NCBI RefSeq assembly: GCF_005924265.1
Contig: NZ_VCLB01000008.1
Coordinates: 62,001 to 126,000 of the forward strand
Direction: 5' to 3'
Source: Martelella lutilitoris
GTDB lineage: Bacteria > Pseudomonadota > Alphaproteobacteria > Rhizobiales > Rhizobiaceae
DNA length: 64,000 nt
Below are positions 1 through 10,585 of this stretch, in pieces. The first letter of the stretch is position 1; each line of letters starts with the position of its first letter. Position numbers and translations under genes: made by a program. Below the pieces are notes generated by a model. It did not search any database. It had not been told where the DNA came from and was given only the letters and a program-made list of their open reading frames with translations.

Positions 1-1430
1 TTGACGACGATCGAACGCGGGATGCCCCAATAGGGGTTGAACTCGACGGTCTCGATTTCGTCGCGGAAGAAATAGGTCTGGTTGCGCGGATTGCCGACCA
101 CGACGCGCATGTCAAAGTTTTCGCCGTTGTCGTCGTGATAATAGGCGCGGTAGGCCGGCTGGTTGATGAACACATAGCGCGGGCCGAAATCCTCCGGCAG
201 CCAGCGCAGGCGTTCCATGGCGGCGACCACCTTCTCGGCCCTGTCGTCATTGGTCTCGACGTCGAAGGCGGCGATCGTTTTCGGACCCACCACGCCGTCG
301 ACATAAAGGCCCTGGACATCCTGGAAGTCGCGCACCAGTTCGACCAGTTCCGGCGTATATTCGGTTCCGCCGTCATAGGCGTCGAACACGCCGGAATGCT
401 CCTGGACGAAGGCCTTCGAGCTCTTGCGCTTGATCGCCTTCACCAGGTTTGGCACGTCCTCGTCGGTCTCACCGGGATGAATGTAGTTGCCGCCGCGGAA
501 CACGATCGGCTCGACATATTCATGGTCGGCGCGCAGCTCTTTCAGCGCCGTTTTCAACTCCTCGAAGCGGTCGCTCTGCGGATTGTAGCTTTCCATCAGC
601 CCGGCGACGTTCTCGGCCTTGCCAAGCGCATCGATCGCCTCTTCAAGGTCAACGGGATTGCGCTGCAGATCGTGGAATTCCGAAATCCGGTTCGGATCGA
701 CGCGGCCGCGCTTGGCGTCCTGCATATAGGTCAGCACCTTGGCCGAGAGCGCCAGTTCGAAGCGCATCAGTTCGGCCTCACGGGCGGCCTCGTCCTCGGC
801 CAGCGCCAGATCGGGGCGATCGACGCTGTAGTCGGACGAATCAAGGCCCCAGGCATCGGCGTCGGCTAGCGTGTCGAGCGCGGTTTCGGCCTTCGGCGTG
901 ATCGCGTTATCGGAAACCCAGATCAGCTCGCCGCCATTTGCATAATAGTCCTCGATGGCGGCCGCAACGTCGTCCACGGCTTTCACCCGTGCGTCTGTCA
1001 GAAAACGACGCGGATCATTGTCGTCGATCGCGACCATGGTTTCGGCGGAAACCGCATCGCTCATCGTGTCCTGTTCGAGCGAGGCGACTTCGGTATTGGG
1101 TGCGTCACCGGCGGGCGAAGCCGCATCAGCAGACGAGATCGAGCCGGTCACGACCGGGTCGCGAATTTCGCTGATCGCGATGAAGCGCATCGAATCAGGC
1201 TTGTAGGTGTAATATTTCGGAGGCGCGACCTTCGGGGCCGAATAAGTGCGCTGAACCTGCTGTTGCTGCTGCGGCTGCTGTTCGACGACCGGCGGCCTGT
1301 CAGCCTCCTTGTTTCGGCCGCGCAGAATATCCATCAGTGTCAGGGCGTTGGCGGATGACGGCACGAAGGCTGCCGAAACCGCGGCCGCTACGGCCACCGA
1401 TGAGACGCGAACTAGAAGCTTGTTGCGCAA
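1..1430 (-). CDS. L,D-transpeptidase, YcbB-like (C-terminus beyond window)
   Basis: Periplasmic peptidoglycan cross-linking enzyme forming 3-3 bonds, the kind that dominates polar growth in Rhizobiales. About 476 residues are visible. A hydrophobic signal segment (residues 5-28) ends in Ala-rich sequence and is followed by a Gln-rich linker (about 47-58). A long helical region comes next, then a peptidoglycan-binding repeat around 345-395 (VQGLYVDGVVGPKT), then the start of a YkuD/YcbB catalytic domain (VEFNPYWGIPRSI at the edge). The catalytic SxGCxR motif would lie outside the window, so activity cannot be judged. The start is TTG at 1430, with GGGGTG about 6 bases upstream; no ATG lies nearby in frame before the signal peptide. 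It is divergent from fumC across 386 bases. Confidence 0.88.
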   Translation of the reverse strand, partial: MRNKLLVRVSSVAVAAAVSAAFVPSSANALTLMDILRGRNKEADRPPVVEQQPQQQQQVQRTYSAPKVAPPKYYTYKPDSMRFIAISEIRDPVVTGSISSADAASPAGDAPNTEVASLEQDTMSDAVSAETMVAIDDNDPRRFLTDARVKAVDDVAAAIEDYYANGGELIWVSDNAITPKAETALDTLADADAWGLDSSDYSVDRPDLALAEDEAAREAELMRFELALSAKVLTYMQDAKRGRVDPNRISEFHDLQRNPVDLEEAIDALGKAENVAGLMESYNPQSDRFEELKTALKELRADHEYVEPIVFRGGNYIHPGETDEDVPNLVKAIKRKSSKAFVQEHSGVFDAYDGGTEYTPELVELVRDFQDVQGLYVDGVVGPKTIAAFDVETNDDRAEKVVAAMERLRWLPEDFGPRYVFINQPAYRAYYHDDNGENFDMRVVVGNPRNQTYFFRDEIETVEFNPYWGIPRSIVV

Positions 1431-1816
1431 TTTTTCACCCCGTTTGACATAATACCAAGAATTGAGACCACCTTACCTGCAATGTACAGGCCCCTCCAAT
1501 AACAATTGTGCTATCGGGAAAGACCGGCGCGGCTGTGTTGATGAAAAACAACACAACCCCTCTTAGGGTTCCGGATCGGGGTCGCCTGATTTGAGCATTA
1601 TCAGCACAGGCTTAACAGCGCCTTAAGCGACATCGCTCCCCCGGGAGCCGCCCTACCCCGGGGCCTCGACCGCCGGAAACCGACCTAAATCGAATAAACT
1701 GAAGCGCCTTGTTGACAGATCGGCCTTGACCGCGCGATTGCATAGCCACGCTTTTCCGGCATGACGTCTTTCAAGTGTGCCCCTTCCGCGGGCCGATGCA
1801 CTGAGGTGGAGAAAAC
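1431..1816. other. Divergent intergenic region, L,D-transpeptidase / fumC
   Basis: A 386-base gap with no convincing gene. It holds a TTAA-N7-TTAA motif (listed separately) and a short inverted repeat GTGTTG/CAACAC around 1531-1552. TTGACA at 1712-1717 lacks a well-spaced -10. The fumC ribosome-binding site (AGGTGGAG) lies just before 1817. Confidence 0.5.
1612..1626. promoter_or_regulatory. Candidate CtrA-binding site
   Basis: TTAA at 1612-1615 and TTAA at 1623-1626 are separated by exactly 7 bases, the full CtrA consensus TTAA-N7-TTAA. It lies about 180 bases upstream of the L,D-transpeptidase start and about 190 upstream of fumC. In a GC-rich genome such a pair is rare by chance. CtrA control of cell-wall genes is known in alphaproteobacteria; the role here is inferred. 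Confidence 0.4.
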
Positions 1817-3208
1817 ATGACTGATACCCGCACCGAAACCGATACATTCGGCCCGATCGAAGTGGCTGCAGACCGCTACTGGGGCGCGCAGGCCCAACGT
1901 TCTCTGGGCAACTTCAAGATCGGCTGGGAAAAGCAGCCGCTTTCCGTCGTCCGCGCGCTCGGCATCGTCAAGCAGGCCGCCGCCAGAGCCAATATGGCGC
2001 TGGATCGTCTTTCGCCCGAAATCGGCAATGCGATCGTCGATGCCGCGCAGGAAGTGATCGACGGCAAGCTCAACGACCATTTTCCGCTGGTCGTCTGGCA
2101 GACCGGCTCCGGCACGCAGTCGAACATGAACGCCAATGAGGTGATCTCCAACCGCGCGATCGAAATGCTCGGCGGCGAGATGGGCTCGAAAAAGCCCGTT
2201 CATCCCAATGACCACTGCAATATGAGCCAGTCGTCCAACGACACCTATCCGACGGCCATGCACATCGCCTGCGCCGAGCAAATCGTTCACCACCTCCTGC
2301 CGAACCTGAAGCACCTGCAGGAGGCGCTCGCCGCCAAGGAACAGGAATTCAAGGACATCATCAAGATCGGCCGCACGCACACGCAGGACGCGACGCCGCT
2401 GACGCTCGGCCAGGAATTTTCCGGCTACACCGCCCAGGTCGCTTCCGCCATCGCGCGCATCGAACTGACGCTGCCGGGGCTCTATCAGCTGGCGCAGGGC
2501 GGCACGGCCGTCGGCACGGGCCTCAACGCGCCGATCGGCTTTGCCGAGAAAGTGGCGGAGGAAGTCGCCGAGATCACCGGCCTGCCCTTCATCACCGCGC
2601 CGAACAAGTTCGAGGTGCTGGCCGCCCATGACGCGATGGTCTTTGCCCACGGCGCGATCAACGCGGCGGCCATGGCCTGCTTCAAGATCGCCAACGACAT
2701 CCGCTATCTCGCCTCCGGTCCCCGCTCGGGCCTCGGCGAACTGGCGCTGCCGGAAAACGAGCCCGGCTCCTCGATCATGCCCGGCAAGGTCAACCCGACC
2801 CAGAACGAGGCGATGACCCAGGTCTGCGCCCATATCGCCGGCAATCAGGCGGCCATCACCTTTGCTGGCAGCCAGGGCCAGTTCGAGCTCAACGTCTATA
2901 ATCCGATGATGGCTTACAACTTCCTGCAGTCGGTCCAGCTTCTGGGCGATGCCGCCCGTTCCTTCACGGACCATTGCGTCGTCGGCATCAAGGCGCGCGA
3001 AGACAACATCAAGGCCGGCGTCGAGCGTTCGCTGATGCTGGTCACGGCCCTTGCCCCGAAGATCGGCTACGACAATGCCGCCAAGATCGCCAAGACCGCG
3101 CACAAGAACAACACCACGCTGCGCGAGGAAGCCCTCGCCACCGGTCTTGTGACCGGCGAGGAATATGACGAGATCGTCCGGCCGGAACTGATGATTTCGC
3201 CGAAATAG
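1817..3208 (+). CDS. fumC: Class II fumarate hydratase
   Basis: Cytosolic homotetrameric, iron-independent fumarase that interconverts fumarate and L-malate in the TCA cycle. It has 463 residues, the normal length for class II. The superfamily signature [13 protein letters not shown] is present near residues 317-329, with the conserved [10 protein letters not shown] (about 97-106) and [11 protein letters not shown] (about 138-148) substrate-binding segments. The start ATG follows AGGTGGAGAAAAC, a good ribosome-binding site. It stands alone on the plus strand and ends at a hairpin terminator. It differs from Fe-S fumarase A/B, so it stays active under oxidative stress or iron shortage. Confidence 0.97.
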   Translation: MTDTRTETDTFGPIEVAADRYWGAQAQRSLGNFKIGWEKQPLSVVRALGIVKQAAARANMALDRLSPEIGNAIVDAAQEVIDGKLNDHFPLVVWQTGSGTQSNMNANEVISNRAIEMLGGEMGSKKPVHPNDHCNMSQSSNDTYPTAMHIACAEQIVHHLLPNLKHLQEALAAKEQEFKDIIKIGRTHTQDATPLTLGQEFSGYTAQVASAIARIELTLPGLYQLAQGGTAVGTGLNAPIGFAEKVAEEVAEITGLPFITAPNKFEVLAAHDAMVFAHGAINAAAMACFKIANDIRYLASGPRSGLGELALPENEPGSSIMPGKVNPTQNEAMTQVCAHIAGNQAAITFAGSQGQFELNVYNPMMAYNFLQSVQLLGDAARSFTDHCVVGIKAREDNIKAGVERSLMLVTALAPKIGYDNAAKIAKTAHKNNTTLREEALATGLVTGEEYDEIVRPELMISPK

Positions 3209-3234
3209 GCTTCGATCGACTGAAAATGACCATG

Positions 3235-3260
3235 GACCCGGCCCGATGGCCGGGTCTTTT
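3235..3260 (+). terminator. Rho-independent terminator after fumC
   Basis: GACCCGGC (3235-3242) pairs perfectly with GCCGGGTC (3249-3256) across a 6-base loop and is followed by TTTT. It lies 27 bases after the fumC stop. Confidence 0.85.
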
Positions 3261-3279
3261 GGTTTCCAGAGACGAAACC

Positions 3280-3888
3280 TCAGTGCGGGAATGCCGTCGA
3301 AATCGCCACCAGTCCGAAACCGATCAGGATGCCGCCGGAAATACGCGCCACCCAGCGGGCGAATTCCCTCGGCAGCCGATGACGGATGACGGCGACGAGG
3401 CCGCTCAGAAATATCCACCAGAGAAGCGATCCGGCGAATACGCCTGCGACCACAATCGCCGGTGCAATGCCGCCGCCGGCATCGGCAAGGCCGAAACCGG
3501 CAAAGATGGCGACGAAGGAGAGGATCGTTGCCGGGTTGGCGATGGTCAGAGCAATGGTGCGCGCCAGGTCGCCTCTGCCCGCCTTGTCAGGCGCAGGATC
3601 CGCGCCGGTCTTGCGCATTTCGCGCCAACCGAGAAAGATCAGGAAGGCGCCGCCGAACAGCGCCAGCGGCGTCGAGATGGTCGCGAGCGCGGCAGAGAAT
3701 GCAGCAAAGCCCAGCGCCGCGGCAGCGCCATAGGAAGCGTCCGCCAGGGCCGTCCCCAGCCCACCGGCGACGCCAGCCCAGAAACCGCGGGTGAGCGAGC
3801 GGTTGATGCAGAGCGCCCCGATCGGCCCGACGGGTGCGGCAATGGCAAGGCCGACGAGGAGCGACTTGAAAAACAACGCAAAAATCAT
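3280..3888 (-). CDS. LysE/RhtB-family amino-acid exporter
   Basis: Predicted inner-membrane exporter of amino acids or their derivatives; the substrate cannot be read from sequence. It has 202 residues, about six hydrophobic segments, and the family's N-terminal signature (GLAIAAPVGPIGALCINRSL, residues 12-31). The ATG at 3888 overlaps the TGA of the upstream Lrp-type gene by one base (TGATG), so the pair is translationally coupled. LysE-type exporters are classically controlled by an adjacent sensor regulator; here that is an Lrp/AsnC protein on the same transcript rather than a divergent LysR protein. A TTG one codon upstream is a less likely start. Confidence 0.9.
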   Translation of the reverse strand: MIFALFFKSLLVGLAIAAPVGPIGALCINRSLTRGFWAGVAGGLGTALADASYGAAAALGFAAFSAALATISTPLALFGGAFLIFLGWREMRKTGADPAPDKAGRGDLARTIALTIANPATILSFVAIFAGFGLADAGGGIAPAIVVAGVFAGSLLWWIFLSGLVAVIRHRLPREFARWVARISGGILIGFGLVAISTAFPH

Positions 3889-4340
3889 CAAAGGCCTCCA
3901 TCATCCCGGAAAGAGCGCTCGCGGACGGTGGAGAGCGCAATCGACGTCTCGCTCGCGGCCATATGACCATCCCGTTTCAATTCGCCGAGGAACGGCTCGA
4001 CGTCGCCGAGAACGGCAAACCGCAGTTTCAGAAGATAAGACCAGCGGCCCGAGACATGGTGGCATTCCAGCACATCGGGATGACGCGCCATGGCCCTGCG
4101 GAAGGCGTCCTCATCGGCTTCGGGCGCAAGCAGAACCTGCGCAAACACCAGCACGCTTTCATCCAGCGCCCGGTGACTGACCTCGACGGTGAAGCGCCGG
4201 ATCACGCCAGTCGCCTGAAGTTTGCGTACGCGCTCGTTGACGGCTGACGGCGAAAGACCGACGGCCGCGCCGATATCAGCGAGCGAGCGCCGCGCGTCCG
4301 CGCCAAGCAGATTGATGATGCTGCGATCCGTCCGATCCAT
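3888..4340 (-). CDS. Lrp/AsnC-family transcriptional regulator
   Basis: Amino-acid-responsive DNA-binding protein, probably controlling the coupled LysE-type exporter downstream and itself. It has 150 residues: an AsnC-type helix-turn-helix at residues 2-50 (LADIGAAVGLSPSAVNERVR) and a C-terminal RAM ligand-binding/oligomerisation domain at about 60-140. Length is typical for the family. Its stop overlaps the exporter start by one base. The start follows GAAGAGACGAGGTCGCC, with GAGG in range. The effector amino acid is not known. Other Lrp members are global regulators, but the coupling argues for a local role. Confidence 0.9.
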   Translation of the reverse strand: MDRTDRSIINLLGADARRSLADIGAAVGLSPSAVNERVRKLQATGVIRRFTVEVSHRALDESVLVFAQVLLAPEADEDAFRRAMARHPDVLECHHVSGRWSYLLKLRFAVLGDVEPFLGELKRDGHMAASETSIALSTVRERSFRDDGGL

Positions 4341-4416
4341 GGCGACCTCGTCTCTTCAATGGCGTAAGCGTTGCCATGACGAAGGTGTGCCTGCAACAAA
4401 ATCTCATGCAAACAGC

Positions 4417-4443
4417 AAAAAGGACCGCATAATTTGCGGTCCT
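4417..4443 (-). terminator. Terminator of the suf operon
   Basis: Nine-base perfect stem (AGGACCGCA / TGCGGTCCT, 4421-4443) with a 5-base loop. On the minus strand it is followed by a U-run (AAAA on plus, 4417-4420). It lies about 45 bases after the sufA stop and before the Lrp gene. Confidence 0.85.
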
Positions 4444-4488
4444 CAACGAAACTTCCTTAAAATTTACAGCAGACGCAGCGCAACCGGC

Positions 4489-4878
4489 TCAGTGCGCGGC
4501 TTCGCGCGCCTTCGCCAGCTCGGCGAGGTCTGCGGCCTTGAGCTCGACGGATTCGCCGCAGCCGCAGGCCGATGTCTCGTTCGGGTTCTTGAACACGAAG
4601 CCGGTGCGCAATTTCGTCACTTCGAAATCCATGACCGTGCCGAGCAGGTAGAGCGAGGCTGCGGGGTCGACCCACACGGTTGCGCCGTTGAGCGCTACAT
4701 GGTCGTCCTTGTCGGCGATCTTTTCGGCGGTGACCAGATCCACGGCATATTCCATGCCCGCGCAGCCGCCCTTCTTGATCGAGACGCGGATACCGCGCGC
4801 ATCCGGCCCGGAATTGGCGACGATCTCGTTGACGCGGTTTGCTGCCGCTTCGGTCAGCGTGATGACTTGAAAGCCCAT
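4489..4878 (-). CDS. sufA: Iron-sulfur cluster carrier, A-type (SufA/IscA)
   Basis: A-type carrier that receives Fe-S clusters from the SufBCD scaffold and passes them to apo-proteins. It has 129 residues from the chosen start. The three conserved cysteines of the family are present: one in KKGGCAGMEY (about residue 39) and the CGCG pair near the C-terminus (SACGCGES). The ATG at 4878 is preferred because GGAG sits 6 bases upstream; two in-frame ATGs at 4890 and 4896 lack this. Last gene of the suf operon, followed by a strong terminator. The sufT gene lies just upstream on the same strand. Confidence 0.93.
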   Translation of the reverse strand: MGFQVITLTEAAANRVNEIVANSGPDARGIRVSIKKGGCAGMEYAVDLVTAEKIADKDDHVALNGATVWVDPAASLYLLGTVMDFEVTKLRTGFVFKNPNETSACGCGESVELKAADLAELAKAREAAH

Positions 4879-4949
4879 TTCATTCTCCATCAACATCCGG
4901 GTTCAAGGCCCAGCGTTCGGATTGATTGCATCAGGACAATCGGCCGGCG

Positions 4950-5321
4950 TCAATACCAGCCGACGGCGATCTTTGCTTCCTCGGACATGCGGTCCGGCGT
5001 CCATGGCGGGTCGAAGGTCATTTCCACCTCGACGCCGGAAACGCCCTCGACGGTGCTGACTGCGTTTTCCACCCAGGCCGGCATTTCGCCAGCCACCGGG
5101 CAGCCGGGCGCCGTCAGCGTCATGTCGATCTTCACCATGCGATCGTCATCGACATCGATCTTGTAGATCAGGCCGAGTTCGAAAATATCGGCCGGGATTT
5201 CCGGGTCATAGACCGTCTTCAGCGCGGAAACGATGTCGTCGGAGAGCCGTGCCAGTTCCTCGGGAGGAATGGAGGAGCCGGTCTCCGCCGATGCCGTTTC
5301 TGCATTTTCTTCAACACTCAT
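4950..5321 (-). CDS. sufT: SufT/MIP18-type Fe-S assembly factor (DUF59)
   Basis: Accessory factor for Fe-S cluster maturation (called sufX in some rhizobial operons). It has 123 residues: an acidic, low-complexity N-terminus (1-20), then a DUF59/MIP18 domain. The conserved DPEIPADIFELGLIY (about 43-57) and the TAPGCPVAG motif with the single conserved cysteine (about 73-81) are present. The start ATG follows AGGAGAATGGC. It lies 15 bases downstream of sufS and about 70 upstream of sufA, within the same operon. Confidence 0.92.
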   Translation of the reverse strand: MSVEENAETASAETGSSIPPEELARLSDDIVSALKTVYDPEIPADIFELGLIYKIDVDDDRMVKIDMTLTAPGCPVAGEMPAWVENAVSTVEGVSGVEVEMTFDPPWTPDRMSEEAKIAVGWY

Positions 5322-5336
5322 GCCATTCTCCTGGGC

Positions 5337-6572
5337 TCAGGCAAAGAAGGTTCGCGCGTAATCGAGCGCCTCGACAAGGGCGTCCACTTCCGCGCGGGTA
5401 TTGTAAAGGCCGAACGAGGCCCGGCAGGTCGATGTCACGCCAAACCGTGTCAGAAGCGGCTGGGCGCAATGGGTGCCGGCGCGCACCGCGACCCCGCGCC
5501 GGTCGATGATCGTCGAGATATCGTGGGCATGCACGCCTTCGATGGCGAAGGAAAAGATGCTGCCCTTCCGCTTGGCATTGCCAATCACCCTCAGCGCGTT
5601 CACATGTGAAAGCTGCTCGCGCGCGTAAGCCGTCAAATCCGCCTCGTGCGCGGCTATCGCCGCGCGGCCCACGCCTTGCATATAGTCAAGGGCAGCGCCC
5701 AGTCCAATAGCCTGCACGATCGGCGGCGTACCGGCCTCGAAGCGATGCGGCGGCTCGGCATAGGTAACGCGGTCCTCGAACACATCGGAGATCATCTCGC
5801 CGCCGCCCTGGAACGGACGCATGTCCGACAGCCGGTCGAACTTGCCGTAGAGCACGCCGATGCCCGAGGGGCCATAAAGCTTGTGGCCGGTCATCACATA
5901 CCAGTCACAATCGATATCGCGCACATCGACCGGCAGGTGAACGGCGCCCTGCGACCCGTCGACCAGCACCGGTATGTCGCGCTCATGCGCAAGCCGGGTC
6001 ACTTGTCTGACGTCGACAATGGTGCCGAGCGCGTTCGACATCTGGGTGATGGCGACCAGTTTCGTGCGTTCGGTCAGGCATTTCTCGAATTCGTCGATCA
6101 GAAATTCGCCATCCTCATCCACCGGCGCCCAGACCAGCTTCACGCCCTTGCGCTCGCGCAGGAAATGCCAGGGCACGATGTTGGAGTGGTGCTCCATGAT
6201 CGAAATGACGATCTCGTCGCCCTCGCCGAGATGCTCCATCGCCCAGCCATAGGCGACCGTGTTGATCGCCTCGGTGGTGTTCCGGGTGAAGACGATCTCG
6301 TTGACCGAACCGGCATTGAGGAAGGCGCGCACCTTTTCGCGCGCGGCCTCATAGGCATCGGTTGCCGCATTGGAGAGAAAATGCAGGCCACGGTGCACAT
6401 TGGCATATTCATGCGCATAGGCGTTGGAAATCGTGTCGATGACGACCTGCGGCTTCTGCGCCGAGGCGCCATTGTCGAGATAGACCAGCGGCTTTCCGTA
6501 GACCTCGCGGGAGAGGATCGGAAAATCCTGCCTTATCTTTTCGACGTCATAACCTTTAACCTGAGCATCCAT
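5337..6572 (-). CDS. sufS: Cysteine desulfurase, SufS type
   Basis: PLP-dependent group II cysteine desulfurase that strips sulfur from L-cysteine and feeds it to SufBCD. It has 411 residues. The PLP lysine lies in MTGHKLYGPSGIG and the catalytic cysteine in GTHCAQPL, at about residue 369, both as in SufS. The reading frame stays open upstream to 7157, but that extension lies over sufD and is not protein-like; the ATG at 6572 begins the conserved sequence (MDAQVKGYDVEKIRQDFPIL). No sufE is seen in the operon. A second, IscS-like desulfurase heads the same operon (10603-11769). Confidence 0.96.
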   Translation of the reverse strand: MDAQVKGYDVEKIRQDFPILSREVYGKPLVYLDNGASAQKPQVVIDTISNAYAHEYANVHRGLHFLSNAATDAYEAAREKVRAFLNAGSVNEIVFTRNTTEAINTVAYGWAMEHLGEGDEIVISIMEHHSNIVPWHFLRERKGVKLVWAPVDEDGEFLIDEFEKCLTERTKLVAITQMSNALGTIVDVRQVTRLAHERDIPVLVDGSQGAVHLPVDVRDIDCDWYVMTGHKLYGPSGIGVLYGKFDRLSDMRPFQGGGEMISDVFEDRVTYAEPPHRFEAGTPPIVQAIGLGAALDYMQGVGRAAIAAHEADLTAYAREQLSHVNALRVIGNAKRKGSIFSFAIEGVHAHDISTIIDRRGVAVRAGTHCAQPLLTRFGVTSTCRASFGLYNTRAEVDALVEALDYARTFFA

Positions 6573-6661
6573 AGCCCAAAACTCCGTCTGTGGCTTCCGC
6601 GCTTCAGAAACCGGAACCGCCGCCCCGCGAAGCGGGACGGCAAACTCAGCGGGCAGCGCCC

Positions 6662-7933
6662 CTATTCGTGCCGATCGAGCCAGTCGCTGATGATCGCCTC
6701 GACGGCCTCGGAAAGCTGCTCGTTCTCCAGTTCCTCGACAACCTCGGCGACGAAGGCATTGATCAGCAGGCCCTCGGCGACTTTTCGCGGAATACCGCGC
6801 GCCATCATGTAGTAGAGATGGTTCGGATCGATATCCGTCACCGTCGCGCCATGGCCGCACTGAACATCGTCGGCGAAGATCTCGAGCTCCGGCTTGGCCG
6901 AGAACGAACCGAAATCGCTCATCAGCAGCGTGTTGCAGCTCATCTTGGCGTCGACCTTCTGCGCATCGGGCGCCACCCGGATCAGCCCCTGGAACACGCC
7001 GCGCGCCTTGTCGAAGACGACATTGCGGACCGTTTCCGTCGAGGTCGTATTCGGCACATTGTGGCCGAGATCGAAGGTGATGTCGGTATGGCTCTCGCCG
7101 CCGAGCAGGTTGACGCCGCGCAGCATCAGGTCGGCGCCCTCGCCCTTCACGTCGCAATCGATCTCGTGGCGCACCAGCCTGCCGCCGGCATTGACGATCA
7201 GAAGCTTGAGCCTGGCGTTCTCGCCGAGTTCGATCCTGAGCTTGCCGAGATGGGTATCATCCGCGCCCTGCTGCTGCAGCACGACATAGGTGATCTCCGC
7301 ATCCCTGCCGAGGACAAGCGATGTGAGCGTGCTGACGAGCGCCGCGGCAGCGCCCGGCGCGACGTGGCGCTCGACGAATGTGCCCTTCGTCTCCGCGCCG
7401 AAGGTGACGCGGTTGCGCGAATGCACCTGCCCGCCGCTGTGGACGGCCTGCAGTTCGACCGGCGTCTCGAGTGCGGTCCCTTCGGTAATGTCGATGATAT
7501 AGCCGTCGCTCATCAGCGCGCCGTTGATCCGGCCGATGGCATCCTGCGCATAGGCAAGCTCCAGTCGCACCGAGTTGTCGCCGTTGGTCAGCGCTTCGGC
7601 TGTCGTGGTGCCGGAAAGCCCGTCGACCTGCGGCAGACGGCCCGCGCGGCCCTGCACCAGCGAAAGCATCGTGCTTTCGGCCAGAAGCGGCGGACGCGCG
7701 TTGACGGCCTCCCCCGCTTCCTCCGGCACGCTGCGCAGAAGGTTGCGCAGATCGGTGTAATGCCAGGCCTCGACGCGCCGTGTCGGCAGGCCGTTGGAGC
7801 GGAGATCGCCGGCAAGCCGGTCGCGCTCCATCGTCACCTCGGCATTGCCGGGCAGCGAGCCCGAAAGCCGGCCGAAGGAAGCCACAAGCGCCTCTTCCGC
7901 CGCTGTCAGCTTGATCTGTTTTTGCATGTTCAT
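6662..7933 (-). CDS. sufD: Fe-S cluster assembly scaffold subunit SufD
   Basis: Subunit of the cytosolic SufBC2D scaffold on which Fe-S clusters are built; SufD is needed for iron entry. It has 423 residues: a helical N-terminal region to about 100, then the beta-helix core of the UPF0051 family. The conserved C-terminal region (CGHGATVTDIDPNHLYYMMARG) includes a cysteine and histidine close to the SufB-SufD interface. The start follows GGGAGACGACGCC. It begins 17 bases after sufC ends, consistent with co-transcription. Confidence 0.95.
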   Translation of the reverse strand: MNMQKQIKLTAAEEALVASFGRLSGSLPGNAEVTMERDRLAGDLRSNGLPTRRVEAWHYTDLRNLLRSVPEEAGEAVNARPPLLAESTMLSLVQGRAGRLPQVDGLSGTTTAEALTNGDNSVRLELAYAQDAIGRINGALMSDGYIIDITEGTALETPVELQAVHSGGQVHSRNRVTFGAETKGTFVERHVAPGAAAALVSTLTSLVLGRDAEITYVVLQQQGADDTHLGKLRIELGENARLKLLIVNAGGRLVRHEIDCDVKGEGADLMLRGVNLLGGESHTDITFDLGHNVPNTTSTETVRNVVFDKARGVFQGLIRVAPDAQKVDAKMSCNTLLMSDFGSFSAKPELEIFADDVQCGHGATVTDIDPNHLYYMMARGIPRKVAEGLLINAFVAEVVEELENEQLSEAVEAIISDWLDRHE

Positions 7934-7950
7934 GGCGTCGTCTCCCGGCC

Positions 7951-8706
7951 TCAGGCCGCTTCGCCGATGATATCGGCGTAGCCATTGGCTTCGAGTTCGT
8001 GGGCAAGCTCCTTGCCGCCGGACTTGATGATCTGGCCCTTGTAGAGCACGTGAACCGTATCCGGCACGATATAGTCCAGCAGGCGCTGGTAGTGGGTGAT
8101 GACCATGACCGAGCGATCCGGCGCTCTGAGCGCATTGACGCCGTCGGCAACGATCTTCAGCGCGTCGATGTCGAGACCCGAATCCGTTTCGTCCATGACG
8201 CAGAGCTTCGGCTCCAGCAGCGCCATCTGCAGGATTTCGGCGCGCTTCTTCTCGCCGCCGGAAAAGCCGACATTCAGCGGCCGCTTCAGCATCTCGAAAT
8301 CGATCTTCAGTTCGGCCGCGCCTTCGCGCACCTTGCGAATGAAGTCGGGCGTCGAAAGCTCCGCCTCGCCGCGCGCCTTGCGCTGCTCGTTGATCGCCAC
8401 CTTGAGGAACTGCATGGTGGCAACGCCCGGAATTTCGACCGGATACTGGAAGGCGAGAAACAGCCCCTTGGCGGCGCGCTCGGCGGCATCGAGTTCCAGA
8501 ATGTTTTCGCCGTTATAGATGACCTCGCCCTCGGTCACTTCGTAGTCCTCGCGACCGGCCAGGATATAGGAGAGCGTCGATTTGCCGGAGCCGTTCGGCC
8601 CCATGATCGCGGCAACCTCGCCATCGGCAATGGTCAGGTTCAGACCCTTGATGATCTCCGTGCCGTCCTCGGCGATGCGTGCGTGCAGGTTCTTGATTTC
8701 AAGCAT
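7951..8706 (-). CDS. sufC: Fe-S assembly ATPase SufC
   Basis: ABC-type ATPase of the SufBC2D complex; it is soluble and has no transmembrane partner. It has 251 residues. Walker A is GPNGSGKST (about 37-45), the ABC signature is FSGGEKKRAEI (about 149-159), and Walker B is LCVMDETDSGLD (about 169-180) with the SufC-typical variant of the usual DEP. The start ATG follows GAAGGAAACGAAAA. It is separated from sufB by about 280 bases that contain a palindromic repeat, so the operon is not perfectly compact here. Confidence 0.97.
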   Translation of the reverse strand: MLEIKNLHARIAEDGTEIIKGLNLTIADGEVAAIMGPNGSGKSTLSYILAGREDYEVTEGEVIYNGENILELDAAERAAKGLFLAFQYPVEIPGVATMQFLKVAINEQRKARGEAELSTPDFIRKVREGAAELKIDFEMLKRPLNVGFSGGEKKRAEILQMALLEPKLCVMDETDSGLDIDALKIVADGVNALRAPDRSVMVITHYQRLLDYIVPDTVHVLYKGQIIKSGGKELAHELEANGYADIIGEAA

Positions 8707-8822
8707 TTTTCGTTTCCTTCACAAGGCGACGGCTCTGTCCTACATCCCGGCAAGACCGGAGGCGGTCGCTGTCAATCTTCTCAAGGGCGCGGCGTCACTG
8801 CCGCTGCTCCATCTAATTCTGA

Positions 8823-8923
8823 GTCATCCTCGTGCTCGGCCCGAGGATCCAATCTTTTCTCGCCACCAACTCTGCGGCTCAACGCTGTTACCCATGGATC
8901 CTCGGGTCGAGCCCGAGGATGAC
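8823..8923. repeat. Intergenic palindromic repeat, family 1, copy 1
   Basis: Two 28-base arms (8823-8850 and 8896-8923) are inverted copies of each other at 26 of 28 positions. Each arm is itself a hairpin (CCTCGGG-TCGAG-CCCGAGG in the right arm). It sits between sufB and sufC inside the operon, so it would be transcribed. A related element lies at 15017-15129. The structure resembles the small mosaic palindromes scattered through Rhizobiales genomes. Confidence 0.8.
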
Positions 8924-8987
8924 GCCGCATGTGGGGCAAGGTAAGCGGTCAACGGCAAGGAGCGTGACAAACCACCGATCGGCTCAG

Positions 8988-10475
<1,488 letters not shown>

Positions 10476-10556
10476 ATGTTCACTCCACTCATGACCGGGT
10501 TCAAGGCCCGGCGGTTTAACGTGTACCAAAGCGGCTATACCGCCTTATGTAGTCAA

Positions 10557-10585
10557 AGCGAACGGGATTTGCACCCCGTTTCGCT
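10557..10585 (-). other. Hairpin between sufS2 and sufB
   Basis: AGCGAACGGG (10557-10566) pairs with CCCGTTTCGCT (10575-10585) with one bulged base and an 8-base loop. On the minus strand it lies just after the desulfurase gene and is followed by only a short T-run. It could lower read-through or stabilise a processed transcript. The function is not shown. Confidence 0.4.

Noticed and set aside
1712-1746. TTGACA as the -35 of a fumC promoter
   Set aside because: No -10 hexamer at 16-18 bases; the nearest candidate (CATAGC) is 23 bases away.
1685-3418. Long antisense frame over fumC
   Set aside because: Typical shadow of a GC-rich coding strand; the fumC frame carries all the conserved motifs.
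6573-7157. 585-base N-terminal extension of sufS
   Set aside because: It runs over sufD in another frame. The conserved SufS sequence starts at the ATG at 6572.
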